Source: Sistotremastrum niveocremeum HHB9708
Lineage: Eukaryota > Basidiomycota > Agaricomycetes > Sistotremastrales > Sistotremastraceae
DNA: 64,000 nt
Assembly: GCA_001630475.1 (NCBI GenBank)
Contig: KV419394.1
Coordinates: forward strand, 248,001-312,000
Reading direction: 5' to 3'
Shown: positions 33,931 to 45,727 of the stretch, piece after piece
Position numbering within the stretch: the stretch's first letter is position 1
Layout of the letters: each line of letters opens with the position of its first letter
Notes under the pieces: model-generated
What the model saw: only the letters and a program-made list of their open reading frames with translations
What the model was told of the DNA's origin: nothing
The model's database searches: none
Made by a program: the position numbers and the translations under genes

Positions 33931-35845
33931 ATGCTATCAACTATCTCTGCGCTTCCTCTCTATACCGCCCGCTCCGTCCTCATCTCTCAAACCCCTGATG
34001 CAGTCCCGACGGTGGAGGAGCTCGTCGCGCTTGAGACGGAACTCAAGTTGAACCGAAGTCGCTTCGAAGGATTATCGAAGAAAGCTGAAAATGAGATGAA
34101 AAGCGTGGAAAATACACTGCGGAAAATGAAAGAGGAAGGAAAAATCAAAGAGCTGAAGCTGAAGAATGAGCGGACAGCAACTCCCGACGTGGAGGAAAGC
34201 GCAACTCCTCCACTATCACTTCATCGCCAGACGTTAACTTCGAAGCTGAAGAAGTTCGTTCACTTTCCCACTTCACCTTGTGTAAATCTGACGAGAACAT
34301 ATAGTGATCTAAAGAAACCAAAGAAGCGAAAACGAGAAGGCGATAGCGAGGATGAGAAGCGAGGTCAGTGGACTGCAATGACTTTGAGCCAGCTCTTAAT
34401 TTCTCTTTGTAGAACCTCCACATAAGGCGCGAAAGTTCTCTCCTATGCCTCCCTCCGACGCGAAGAAGCATCCTAAGGTCGCTTTACCACCTGCACCGAA
34501 GGTATGGCCCACGCCTTCCTCTACGTATTCGGGCACTCATTTGCCATCCAGATGACTCCTTCTGGTTATCGAATTGCCGACGACTTCACCGCTCCACCTA
34601 TACCCACTCTACCCAATCGTCCGACTGCTCAGCCTATACCCAAGCCCGGTCCCATGAAACCTACCGACGTGACAGAAGATTTCAGCAAGACCAAACCACC
34701 TGCGCAGACAGCCATAACAACATTTTATACATGGATAGACCCTTGGCTACGTCCAATTCGAGAAGATGACTTGGGGTTGCTACAGTGGAATGTGAGTCTA
34801 GTCATGCTTGTTTCCGACGTGGTCATTTAACGACTGCGTCAGGGTGAAATGGTGGAACCTTTTGTAGTTCCTACCTTGGGACGACATTACAGCGAGGTCT
34901 GGGAAGAAGAAGATCGAGAACTCTACGGCCACTCCCTGATTTCCACAACTCATGCTACATCGTCGGGCCCTTCAACGTCTGCTCGTCTGTCACATAACGC
35001 CAACTGGGATCCGTCCAAGATCACTGACATGGAGCTTATCACCGACGAACGAGGCACGGGCCCTTTGGCCGAGAGGCTCGTTAGTGCAATGTTGGACGTG
35101 AAGGCTGATAAACCAGAGCCACCGACGACTGGAAAGGACGAAGAAAAGACTGCGAAGTCAGTCTTCAAAGGTCCTTATATGCACGCGATGGACCTGGAAG
35201 ATCGCTTGAAGGCAGAACTCCAAGCCATTGGCTTATTCCAGGAAGATGAGGTCAGCCTTAAATTCCTTACTTCGTATCCATTCTGACATCCTCTCATATT
35301 AGCAACCCGAATACGATCCTTGTGATGATCAGATTCTGACCGAGCTGCGACGAACTCAACGAGTTCTCAAAGCTCAAATGGAAATCAATAAGGCTCGCCG
35401 GGGGCGCTTATTGGCCATCGCACAGGATTGCGTAGCTTACGGAGAATACATCGACAATCGGGAAGCACTGGACCGACAGATCACCTCGATCTATTCGCGG
35501 CTCCAAAAACGTGACTCCACCAAGAACGGTGCCATCAAGAAACGTAAAAAGCCAGGTTCAGCAGCGATGGTGGAAGAGAAGGAAAAGGAGAAAGAAAGAC
35601 TATGTCCAGCGAGCCTTGGCTTGGGTCCTGATGCCAATGGAAAGCTGGAAGTCAGTGAACAGCTGATAAACGCTGTTAGATTACGAAGGCAATGGGTCGA
35701 TATTGTGGGGGGTGCGATGAAGAAAAAGCAGGAGGAACACCCCGGTAGGCTATGGGGTCTGCCTCCGAAGAGCATCTACGAAGGGCTCGAAGATGCGCTA
35801 CGAGGGACGAGCAGTTTGTCGAATGCGATGGACATTGACTCTTGA
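33931..35845 (+). CDS. ADA3: Transcriptional adaptor ADA3 (NGG1), SAGA histone-acetyltransferase subunit
   Basis: Five exons: 33931..34363, 34413..34501, 34552..34791, 34843..35250, 35303..35845; 570 residues. ADA3 bridges Gcn5 and Ada2 in SAGA/ADA complexes in the nucleus. Seen: a coiled N-terminus (VEELVALETELKLNRSRFEG), a basic KKPKKRKREGDSEDEKR nuclear signal, a Pro-rich linker, then the conserved block DVTEDFSKTKPPAQ, TFYTWIDPWLRPIREDDLG, GPLAERLVSAML and LEDRLKAELQAIGLF, and the C-terminal helical domain ending in a run of KKRKKPG, RLRRQWVDIVGGAM and LWGLPPKSIYEGL. The intron at 34502..34551 must be removed to avoid a stop. Convergent with RPA34, with 159 bp between stops. Confidence 0.9.
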
Positions 35846-36004
35846 TGTACTTTATCATTATTGTTTGGCATTATCTATTCGATTCCCCGCTCGGTCTGGC
35901 CATACAGAATTTACAGGAATGCGATTATTAATAAGTGTGAATTAAAATACAATACGGAACGAGGCGAAACGAAACAGCAAAAGCAAGAGATCAAGAAACC
36001 CGAC

Positions 36005-36833
36005 TCAGACTTTTTTTGCCTGTCCTTCTTTCTTCCGCTTTTTGGGTGTTCGAGGCATATCAGTTCCCGTTTCGTCGATGTGGCGTTTCTTTTTCGGGAC
36101 CGACTGAGAATCTGAGACCTCCATCGCATGTCCTGGTTCTTTAGGTGGTCCGCCCGTTTGTGAGCCGTAAGGGATGAAGCGGCCGTTCAAGCGCTCCTCC
36201 GGGTAGGAGAATCTGGGTGGACGAGCTGTGTCTACTGACGCAGCGTTGTCCAATTCCGTGGATTTCAATGTGACGACAAGATTGTTATCCAAAGCAATCT
36301 TGGGGGCTGTGGACGCACTATCAGTGGTTTATCTGGAGATGAGTCGAAGAGGACAAACCCAAATATAATTTGCCACCCTTTTTCCGTCTGGGAAGGAGAC
36401 AGCGTAGTCCCTTCATCTCTTCGCCTCCAACCGGAACATTAGAGCCTCCCAATGACCAAACATCATAGTCGGCATTGCTCGCAGTGAAGGAGCCAACCTT
36501 TCCTCCTTTTTCCTTCGTTGTCTGCAGTTTGACGCCATCAAGATCTTTCGTTTGTATCTACATTCTATCGCTATAAATAAGTCGTGTTTCAAGGAAGAGT
36601 TCGAGACATACGTTGGGAGGAACACGGATAAGTACAAGCTCTAAATTTGCATCATCAGCCACAGCGTCCCAGTCAAACTCTCCCGAGTCGGCTTGGCCAT
36701 GGTCGAACAATTGAGCGCCCTCTGGGGGCTGGTAAGGCCAACTTGGATCATTTTGGCCCGCGTGCTGAGGTGACGACGCTCTTGAAGATGAGCTTGATGC
36801 AGAGGACTCTGACTCGTCTGAACTGGAAGTCAT
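36005..36833 (-). CDS. RPA34: RNA polymerase I subunit RPA34-like (A34.5)
   Basis: Three exons: about 36833..36612, then one around 36567..36362, then one ending at 36005. The N-terminus is Ser/Asp/Glu-rich (SSSDESESSASSSSSRASS), followed by LVLIRVPPN, DLDGVKLQTTKEKGGKVGSF, DYDVWSLGGSNVPVGGEEM, CLLPRRKKGGKLYL, APKIALDNNLVVTLKS and RFSYPEERLNGRFIPYG, the conserved core that dimerises with RPA49. The tail is strongly basic (VPKKKRHIDE, RTPKKRKKEG), typical of nucleolar A34.5. Acts in rRNA transcription. Family assignment from the order of core motifs. Confidence 0.85.
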
Positions 36834-37553
36834 CTGAACAAAACCACAAAAGCCTGAGGAACGGATGGTCGGAAACCGGATTTTTCTTCAGTTTCAAGTT
36901 TAAGCCTCGAGCACGTCGAGTAAATATCCAGGCAGATCCTGACTATATCTTGACCGTCCACCTGATGCATTGACTCGGGCTACCTATTTTCTGATGGTAC
37001 GGCCAGGACCCATCTATTGTGCACGCAGTGCCTCACCAACTTTCTCAAGTCACTCAATCGCCCCCAGTGCACGAGGTCGTGTCCCTGTCTCAATTACTAT
37101 CAGGCATCGTCTATGGCGCTCAACCCACGGTCTTTCACGTATAGTCGCTCTGTTATGCCGACTTTTGAACTGCTACGCCACCTCCGTGTTGCACGTTCGA
37201 TCAAAATGATGTGTCACAATACGGAGTTATTCGAAATCCTGGCAGCAAACAGACTTTCGATCTTCGGCCAGCGCAGCAATCTCAGCACTGTGGTGGTACC
37301 ACCTCTTCGTAGGATGGCGTCTCGCGGACTGTCGTGCCTGATCATAGGCGGCCGTTATGTGAACTCTAATGCCGTCATTGGACCTGCTTTTGTCTGAACG
37401 AGCAAGGCGACTTTCGAAGAGAACCTTATCGGATAGTTGTACATAATGAACCGAATGTGCTCTGTATGAACACAGCGGATCATGTTCCTGCGGCCGGGTG
37501 GCATAAAAAGGACTGATGAACTCGCTCTCACGTTGTGCTACACGCTCTTCAGC
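36834..37553. other. Intergenic before the hydrolase pair
   Basis: About 720 bp. Frames on both strands are either antisense to hydrolase A or show no pattern. A CATAAAAAG element at 37502..37510 lies 44 bp before the hydrolase A start codon and may serve as its TATA box. Confidence 0.4.
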
Positions 37554-39006
37554 ATGCTGACCTCTCAGAGAATTTTCGCTTACCTTTGGTCCCTTCTCGT
37601 GTTTCCGTATCTTGCATTTGCCTCTCTTGACTGTCATTCTCTCACAATCCCGGTTCATGTGAATGTGGAAGTGCCACTCATCGATATTCCCGTCCCAGCT
37701 AATCAGAGCGTCGTAACAAACATCCTGCAAGAGTTCTTGACGATCACCGCTAATTTCGTGGAAGACCACATTATTGGGACGCAGACCGTGGATGCGCATT
37801 ATCAAATATTCGGGCAGCTCTGCAGCCCCCATGGGGTTGGCTCCGGAGCCACTCTTGAAATTGCGACACACGGGTATGGGTCCTCCACGCTTCACATTAT
37901 ACGGCTAAATCCATTCCCTCTAGCGTTGGATTGGACCACACATATTGGGCATTGGGCGGGGATAACTCACCAAATAACTATGCGGCAAGCGCTGTTAATG
38001 CTGGGCACTCTATTTTCCTGTATGATCGGATTGGTGAGCAATTGCCTTCTCTCTCGATCGTTGATAAGATCATAATACCTTATTCAGGAACTGGCCAATC
38101 TTCGAAGCCCGACGGCATCCAGCAGGTCCAGGTTGGCGTTGAAGCTGAAGTGACCCACGAACTCGTTGAGTTCTTCCGAGCTGGACATGCCAATGTCTCT
38201 TATGACCGTGTAGTCGGTGTCGGCCACTCACTGGGAAGGTAGAGACAATTTATGCCCAGCTAGGATTTTTTATTGACAGAGTCAAAGTTTCATCACCGTT
38301 GCAGTGACCGAGAGCCATCCTGGCGATTTCGACGATGTCGTTTTGACCGGCATTGCTATTGATAATCTACCCTCCGTCCTCATAGCTGGTGCTACGATTA
38401 TGCCCACGATTGCAGCTGAAGTGTTTCCACGATATCGTATGTTCTGTTGTATAATTAGGCCACACTCTTCTGACCTGCTATTTCAGATGGTCTCCCAAAC
38501 TCGTATTGGGTCTTTGGAGGCTTTCCGAACTACCAGATCCTCATGGTGAAATTCCCATTTTTCAGCCAAGGTGAGATTGTCGCGTCTATCGTTGATTGCT
38601 GAAGAGCCGCCTGATATGCACCCCTTCTTTTAGCTCTCCTGGGTATCTCTTTTGCAAATGAAGGTGTAGTCACACTCGGAGAGCTCATCACTCTCTTGGC
38701 TCCAACGATGACTACGGCGTCTGCGTATACCGGACGGGTCCTCGTCGTCACGGGCGCAGAAGACTTGTAAGATTCGACTTTTCCGTTCTTCGCCATCATC
38801 TTGACGGATTCCACAGCGCTTTCTGTAACGGGGACTGCTCGCAGATCGTCACCGGCACACAAACTGCCGTGCAAGCCGTTCAAAACCTTTATCCAGTAGC
38901 CTCAGCGTTTCAGACATTCGTGCCTGAGAACACCGGACATTCTATTAATATGCACAACGGCGCTGCCGCCGCCTACGCCGTCATTGAGAGCTTTATTGGT
39001 GCATAG
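37554..39006 (+). CDS. Secreted alpha/beta-hydrolase, copy A
   Basis: Seven exons: 37554..37873, 37924..38033, 38088..38238, 38282..38436, 38487..38570, 38634..38766, 38817..39006; 380 residues. The chosen start gives a signal peptide (MLTSQRIFAYLWSLLVFPYL, cleavage probably after AFAS). Seen: YWALGGDNSPNNYAAS near the oxyanion region, nucleophile elbow GVGHSLG, VVTGAEDFAFCNGDC with the acid residue, and ENTGHSINMH with the catalytic histidine. N-glycosylation sites such as NQS fit secretion. The catalytic triad is complete, so it is probably an esterase, lipase or related hydrolase; the substrate is unknown. Tandem paralogue of copy B, with identical lengths for exons 1, 2, 3, 5 and 6. An upstream in-frame ATG exists but would bury the signal peptide. 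Confidence 0.88.
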
Positions 39007-40093
39007 GAACTCGTCTAGGGAGTCATAGGCTGATGTTATACTAATTCATTCCACTGTATCATGATGGATTTTATCGTGATTTTTCCATCGGATATTCGAC
39101 TTGACCGATGTCTTGAAGAAAGACTGAGTGTTGAGTATCATGAGATCTAGATCCTGAGCGCTCGAAGTGCGCTCGACTTGTCAACGCGCTTATTTGGCGT
39201 TAGCGTGTGTCTGTCTGCTCATGAGTTCACCATCGGCACCCCCAGGAACGCCGAATCATGTACGGATAGAGTCGGACATCTCTGCCGTCTACAGACCGAA
39301 CAATGTATTGCACTTTGCGTCATCTGGTGCATTCTGCTGGACGTTGTGTCGCTAAACCTGCGTACGGGCTCGGCGCGATGTTGTCGCTCAGCGCTCAGCG
39401 CTCAGACTTCTCAAGATCTCAAGATCCTTGCTTCTAAGGCTTCGCGTTACGTCTCAGCGTACTCTGAAACTTGACGACTTGTTGTGTTTCAGAATTTGAC
39501 GTGCAAGCCTTTAATTTCCGCACTTGGCTGGACTCTGCATACGAGTTCGAAGAATCAAGACCCCGAGCCATTGAGTAACGAAGACGATGGAATTTTTTAT
39601 AACATCGGCTGTGAGTGTCTCTTCTCTTTGCACTGGTCATTTACCGAGTGACCAAACAGTCCTTAATCTCAAGAGCAATATTCTCCAAGCTCAACCATGT
39701 CTCCGTCGACGCTGCGAGCATGCCCGAGAGTGGCGACCGTTCCAATTGTAATCATGATTGGAATTCTCAGCTTTCTTTCCGCGGCCTTGAAACGACAGTC
39801 ATGCTCTCCAGGCACTCCCTCATACGTTCCCGGGGCCAATGACGTCCGCGTGCTTCCCTCGCCGATGACGTCCGTAATAAATGCTCCTACGTTCACGGAA
39901 GCAACATTTTCAATCGGCAGCTAAAATGGACGCCTTGGGACCCCGGAGTGCGGCCACTAGCCAGGGCTGGACTAGCAATTCTCGCGAAGCCCATTTGCCC
40001 CCTTTTCAGCTCTTAAACGTTATATAAAAGCAGCTGGAATCTTCTCCCGTTTCCCTCCAAGCCTTCCCACTTCACCTTTACGCTTTACGACTC
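39007..40093. other. Intergenic between hydrolase copies
   Basis: About 1.1 kb. Contains a short 7-bp tandem repeat (CGCTCAG three times, 39385..39405) followed by a doubled CTCAAGAT, and a 75-codon frame at 39697..39924 with one hydrophobic segment (VATVPIVIMIGILSFLSAAL) that I do not regard as a secure gene. Confidence 0.4.
40021..40030 (+). promoter_or_regulatory. TATA box of hydrolase copy B
   Basis: TATATAAAAG, 64 bp before the start codon at 40094, followed by a pyrimidine-rich leader. A strong TATA box suggests inducible, high-level expression, in keeping with a secreted enzyme. Confidence 0.65.
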
Positions 40094-41590
40094 ATGAAAT
40101 CCTCATTCGCATTCTCTTCGCTTTCTTTCTTTGTCCTCGCACTTGGCGGTGTCGCGCGTGGGGAACTTAATTGCTCTTCCATCTTCGTCCCAGTCCAAGT
40201 GCAAGTCGAGGCGCCGCTCATTAATCTTACGGTCCCCGTCAACCAGAGCGAAGTCACGAATCTCATACAGCAGTTCCTCACTGTGACATCGAATGTTGCG
40301 GGGAAGTCAATCGTCGGCACTCAGAATATCTCTGCCCGCTACGAGATATTCGGAAAGCTTTGTACTCCCCATGGAGTACTCCCTAATGGAACTTTGGAAA
40401 TCGCAACTCATGGGTATGTTTGCTCTGGCTACCTCCTAGCACGGTCTGACTGATTCCTGAAACAGGGTTGGATTTTCAAACTTTTATTGGGATCTCGGAG
40501 GCGACGACTCGCCAAATAATTATGCAGCGAGCGCGGTTGCAGCGGGACACTCGATATTTTATTACGACAGACTTGGTATGAATGCTATTTGACGGCTCGC
40601 GAATCATCGTGTCTGACCTTTCTTCAGGGACTGGCAACTCTAGTAAACCCGATGGTATACAAGAGGTACAGCTAGGTGTAGAAGTTGAAGTGGCACACGG
40701 TGTGGTCGAATATTTCAAGGACGGCAACGCAGGCATCTCATTCGGTCGCATCATTGGCGTTGGTCACTCTGTCGGAAGGTGTGCAAGGCTGCATATAGTA
40801 CTACATGCATAATCCTGATGGGATGATTACAGCTTGGTTACGCTTGGCGTGACACAGACTCATCCTACGGATTTCGAGGATGTAGTCCTGACGGGACTTG
40901 CTATCAACAACACACTCGCCGTCTTGCTCTCCGTATCCTCTATTGGGTCACAGATTGCCGCGCAAGAGTTTCCGGAACGATTCGGTATGTCCGCTGTCTT
41001 GCTGAGCTCGCGCTCAATCCTGACGAAACATTACCTGTAGGCGATTTGCCCAACTCGTATCTCGCCTTGGAAGGCCTTTCGAACCTGCAGGTGATCATGG
41101 TTCAGTTCCCATTCTTCAACCAGTGTACGTCCCACAATTCAGTCGGCAGACATCATCAAAATTCTCATGGTGATCTAGCTCTCATCGAATTTTCTTTCCA
41201 AAACACTGCCACATTTACCATTGGAGAGCTCGTATCATTACTTCTTGTTGAGAACGTGAAGGCGGACAAATTCACCGGCCGCGTATTAGTGCTCACAGGA
41301 GCATCAGATCTGTAAGTTGAATTGCTACCGCAGCATTGTTCGTTCTAATTATCTGCAGTCCCTTCTGCGGAGGCGACTGTTCGCAAACTGTAGGCGACAC
41401 TTCGGTGACTTTGGTGGAGGCTGTTCAAATATTTTACCCGGCGGCGTCAAATTTCACGACATTTGTACCTGCAAATACTGGCCACGCCATCAACTTGCAA
41501 GATAGTGCACCTAAATCTTATGCGTTCATCGAGAACTGGATAGGATCCGCAAACGACGACACTGTCATTGGAGTCTCGCTTGTTGTATAA
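40094..41590 (+). CDS. Secreted alpha/beta-hydrolase, copy B
   Basis: Seven exons: 40094..40413, 40466..40575, 40628..40778, 40833..40984, 41041..41124, 41179..41311, 41359..41590; 393 residues. Signal peptide MKSSFAFSSLSFFVLALGGV, probably cleaved near ARG. Seen: YWDLGGDDSPNNYAAS, nucleophile elbow GVGHSVG, LTGASDLPFCGGDC with the likely acid, NTGHAINLQ with the histidine, and several NxS/T sites (NCS, NLT, NQS). Family and role as copy A. The last exon is longer than in copy A and adds an acidic then hydrophobic tail (SANDDTVIGVSLVV), which could be a weak membrane or GPI-type end but lacks a clear omega site. Confidence 0.9.
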
Positions 41591-41845
41591 TCTGTGGAAG
41601 ACTGTGCAAGAAGTTAAATAGTATATCTAAGTAAAGGAACCAGGACGTCAAATAATGTAGGCCATTGGAGGTCGTAGTAGTAAATTGGTTGTAGGAGGAT
41701 TTAGGAAGAGTTCAGTACGGCACAATCTAATCAATTCGGTGTATGTCCATGAGTGCAGAACGTCTCTGCTGAAACCACACTGAAAATCCCCAGTCCTCCA
41801 CGAGCTCGTTAAGATAATGAGTCGATCGAATAATATTTCTTAGTA

Positions 41846-44268
41846 TCATAATTCCGCAGGTTCTTCAGAAAGACCGGAAGCTTTCCCATGCAGCATCAAG
41901 ATAGGATGATGCCTCAAGGGAGCGAGAAACGTAGGGCGACGAATCGGATTGATGGCGCGATCCTTGATACGACCAAAGAAACCACGTTCTTCTGATGCCA
42001 AGGGGTCTTCGGACTTGAAGGCTGCAGAAGAAAAAAAACAGACAATGAGCGCGGGTATAGCTATGAAATATAAGCAAAACTTACTGGCAAGGAATTCCGA
42101 TGCCGCTTCACAAACGGCACGTTCTTGGGCATTTAGCTCAGGCATGCCCTGCAATTCATTCAGAACACGATGAAATGCATGAGGGGCGCGAACTGTCCCG
42201 ATTGTGTGGAACGGGATGAAAAATACTAAGGTTTGAAGCCGTGCTCGGCGATCCTGGACTAGGAATGGGGAAGTTGTCGACGCAAGTAAGAAGGTAGCCA
42301 GATTCGACAAGTCGAGCGTTTCACGACGGGTGATGCCGTCATCGTCCATGCTCGCTCGCATCATGTTCAGCAATGTAAACACATGAGAGTGTTTCTCCAG
42401 TAGCACAGAGTCAGTAAGAGAAGAGATTGCGGGCGCCAGAGTTTCCCACACCTCATCCTCGTGACCCTTGACAAGTCGTGACACCAACTCGTCCCCGGGC
42501 CACAAGGAGCGATACAAAAGATGTTGGAAGAATCGGGGCCTGTCGATCTCTACTGAGATGGGATCGAATGCTTGAGATCCGTGCTTATTGAGCACAGCGT
42601 AGCATTCCTCAACAGCAGTTTGAAATAGGACGTCATGATCAACTGAGGTTTTGTGTCCGCCGAACAAACAGAGAGCTTTTCCGACGCAGTATTCGAAGCT
42701 TGGATCGATATATGTATGCTCGCGGTCCTCCCCCGGGGCTAACGCCGTACTCAGATAATACATGGCGACGAAGTATTTCTTGCGGTAGTCCTCGCCGACC
42801 TTCAGAGCGCTTCGGTACAAATTGCCCAGAAGATCGATGACATTGGCCACGTTCTGCTGAAACTCTTGTGAAGAAGTACGGCCACGGAGTCGTCTCCAAA
42901 TGGCCAATCCAGAGCCATCCCTAAAGTGCTCGCGGACCCTCAGTGCTAAATCTTTCATGTGGGCCGCTACTGTGAGCTTGGCAGAGTGCGTCGTATCTGA
43001 AGCCAAAACACGGTGCGTCGCCTTGAGAACCAAATGGTGAATGTCAGGATCATTGTGTGGCGCCCAATTATAGACGAGGGGTGCAGCTCGGTCCAAGAGC
43101 GCTGGATCGTCGGCGCTGCTCACAAGCTCGCAATAATGCTCCAGCTTCTCGGTCTCGGTCCATCGCTGACTGGCGTGTTTCTTCCAACGCAACCAGAACC
43201 GTACTGAGCTTGTCATTTGCCCACCAAACGGCGAGTCTTCATACCACAACGCGTGCCAGACCGTGCTACATATAAGCAGGGCGACCAGCGCAGAGAAGAA
43301 TGTTCCAAGGATGCTCGTGAAGAGTAGGATGGTATGATGTGATGAAGAGAGGGCGAGCGCCCAAAGCTGGACGAGAAGTCCGCCAACGAAGAATGAGATC
43401 GAGAGGACCAAGGCGGGATGCACGAGATTTAACATGGGCTCCAATAGCAGACGTGCAAACATGTTCATTTCTTTATGTCGCATGGCCTTTTCCACGAACT
43501 CCGAGCCGCTGGGTGTACTTGTCAGCTTTGCCATCCATTGTCGTCCAAGTACAGTGATAATAGCTGTTTGTATCTGAGGGTTGTGTCAATAAATTGTATG
43601 AATACAGAGGAAGATTTGTACGAACACTGATGACGAGCGAGGCTGAGTAGCATAGACAGATGACCTGTTCAGTGCGCGATGCCTGGAAGGTATCAGGATC
43701 AGCTTGAATTGCCAGTCAGCTACTCCTGCCAAGGGTTTAGCCACAGGATAGGTGACTGACCGGACGTGGCGCCTGCTGGCGGAGCGATACTTTGGAGAGC
43801 CGGTAGCAAGAATGCAGTGTCGATGGCCGAAAACAAAGCTATCTTTGGTCACCGATAAACCGCTCATTCGTCTTGGGGAGACTGCATAACTCACAAAAAC
43901 GAGTGTGACGTCCATTCCAGTGGTCCAAACTTCGGCTCTCTGTCTTGTCTTTGCCAATGAAGATTCCAGCATGGCTTTCCATCCTGCCCAATCCTTTGGA
44001 TTGCCTTGATCATATGGGCGCACCTCTGTTTTTCGAGATCAGCATAACCCAAGAAACGCGCAACACCACACCACATACCTTTCTTAGGTTCTTTATGATT
44101 ATACTGAGACTCCAGGAAACGACTTTGCTTCTCAGTAAAGCTTTTCAGGACCTCAAGCTGCTCAGCGAGGAGAGCTCTGAAATCTGGAGGGAGATTCATG
44201 CTACCAGAATCAGGCGACGTTGGCAAGGTCATGTCAGAACCCTCTCTGGAAAGATTTGGCTGGGACAT
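41846..44268 (-). CDS. DUF6535-type multi-pass membrane protein
   Basis: Exons: 44268..44079, 44025..43895, 43842..43761, 43702..43626, 43573..42085, 42021..41846; 714 residues. The N-terminus is cytosolic and coiled (LLAEQLEVLKSFTEKQSRFL). Then the hallmark block WAGWKAMLESSLAKTRQRAE, VTLVFVIALFSAIDTAFLLP, CLCYSASLVISIQTAIITVL and GRQWMAKL, followed by paired helices (LNLVHPALVLSISFFVGGLL, ILGTFFSALVALLICSTV) and a long helical cytosolic region. This is the basidiomycete-expanded DUF6535 family of unknown function. The last intron (42022..42084, 63 bp) is a multiple of three and stop-free, so retention would insert a 21-residue hydrophobic stretch, giving 735 residues. Confidence 0.82.
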
Positions 44269-44712
44269 GGTTCAAGTTGATGTTGGGAGCTTGGATTCGG
44301 GGAGTTTCAGCGCTCAGCGCGCAAGCAAGCCCTGGTCGTGGTTGGGCGACTTGGATTTCTTCCCACTGGCGACGTCTATTATTAACACTTCGGTGTGCCT
44401 CGAAACGAGGGGAACTTCACGCACTGCGGGCTCGGTCCAGGAGGCTTGTTTGAGCAACGTTCGTGCATGCAGTGGATACTTCCTTGATGGTTTGCTCGTT
44501 GCAAGACGTTGGGAAGGAAAGCCGGAAATAATCCCGACGTCCATCTCACCAGACGCATATAAGGAGGTCGCGCGATTACATCCAATCTATAGCAATACTC
44601 GTTCTAACATATCGTATGCGGACATGTATGTTCTATCATTCGTGGACATCAAGATGCATCCAAAGCTCGTCAGAATCGTAACACACTCTCTTAGGACAGC
44701 GTTCGAAACAGT

Positions 44713-45727
44713 CTACTGAGTCTTCTCTTTGATGACTGCTCCAGCAATGAGCACAATGTTAAAGCATTTGCAAAGAAAGAAACGTACCGGGTGGTCCAGC
44801 CTTGACTTGCTTCCACCAGGCATATCCAAAATTATTGACGGCGCGACCTGCGAACAGGATTGCCATAATGACAGCACATCTCGCTCTGGCCACCTCAGGC
44901 TCGACAGCCAAAGCTTTCAACAGCACTTCATCACCGGTATTGACGTACCCGAGGACCGCAGCATGTGCTTCCGCCCAAAAAGGCTGTGCATGCGTCCAAA
45001 AAGAATAAAGACCTGTTATCACAGGCGCAATCCAAAGATCCAAAGTCGTCCATCCATAGCGGCTGACTTCTGGAGGGGTAGCGACGGACCAGCCGGTGGG
45101 GTTAAGCATGGAGAAGAGGTTCACAAAGAAAAACCCTCCATTTGCTGTAATGAGGGATATTAATAGGAGTGACCACGGCGAAGTGGAGATGGCGGGATTA
45201 GAATGTTTGAGGACCAGAGGAGGGATGAAGTTGCATAACAACAGCGCACGAGTGAACCCATCGAGAAGGGCGAGAGGGAGTTCGATGGAGAAACTTGGTG
45301 TTGGAACTGTTGGGAGCAGGGCAATCACTGTTCCTGCTCCTAAGAAAAGTCCAGTGTATACAGGAGATGGTATGAATGATGGAATTAGTCCCAAAAGTGA
45401 TGCTGCGCATCCACGACATCAGTTGACTTGTCATGGAGCACTGGAAAGCTTACACGAGACGATTTCACCGCCATAAACGACGGTCAAAAGCATGAACATA
45501 TCCTTGACATAACTGGGCTCTTCCCAGCGTGCAGAAGCAGGTTGAGATCCCTTCAGCTCTGCGCTCTGCCGTGCCTGCGCAGCGGCGACCATCTCCTTCA
45601 GCTGCCTCATAACCAGCGCCAATCTGAGCGCGCCGACGACATCGATGGTACTGATAGGCAAATCGAACCATGAGAATGGCGGTGCGGGGGCAAGCACAGA
45701 TGTAAAGGTCTTCTGTACGATATCCAT
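44713..45727 (-). CDS. Conserved-looking multi-pass membrane protein with ER-retrieval-like tail
   Basis: Three exons, 45727..45454, 45402..44788, 44735..44713; 303 residues. About six or seven hydrophobic segments: FSWFDLPISTIDVVGALRLA, MFMLLTVVYGGEIV, VYTGLFLGAGTVIALLP, ALLLCNFIPPLVL, SLLLISLITANGGFFFVNLF, LWIAPVITGLYSFW and CAVIMAILFAGRAVNNFG. The last exon encodes only VIKEKTQ and the stop, giving a C-terminal KxKxx dilysine motif, which in type I or multi-pass proteins directs ER retrieval. I do not recognise the family with confidence; the segment order faintly recalls TRIC-type intracellular cation channels. Divergent from nothing recognised; the DUF6535 gene lies behind it on the same strand. 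Confidence 0.7.

Noticed and set aside
37227-37895. 222-codon minus-strand frame over hydrolase A
   Set aside because: Antisense to the signal peptide and first exon of a well-supported gene, with no domain or biased composition.
39697-39924. 75-codon frame with one hydrophobic segment
   Set aside because: Good start context but no family, and the opposite strand has an equally long open frame.
44198-44719. 173-codon plus-strand frame
   Set aside because: Its start overlaps the first exon of the DUF6535 gene on the other strand and it shows no family pattern.
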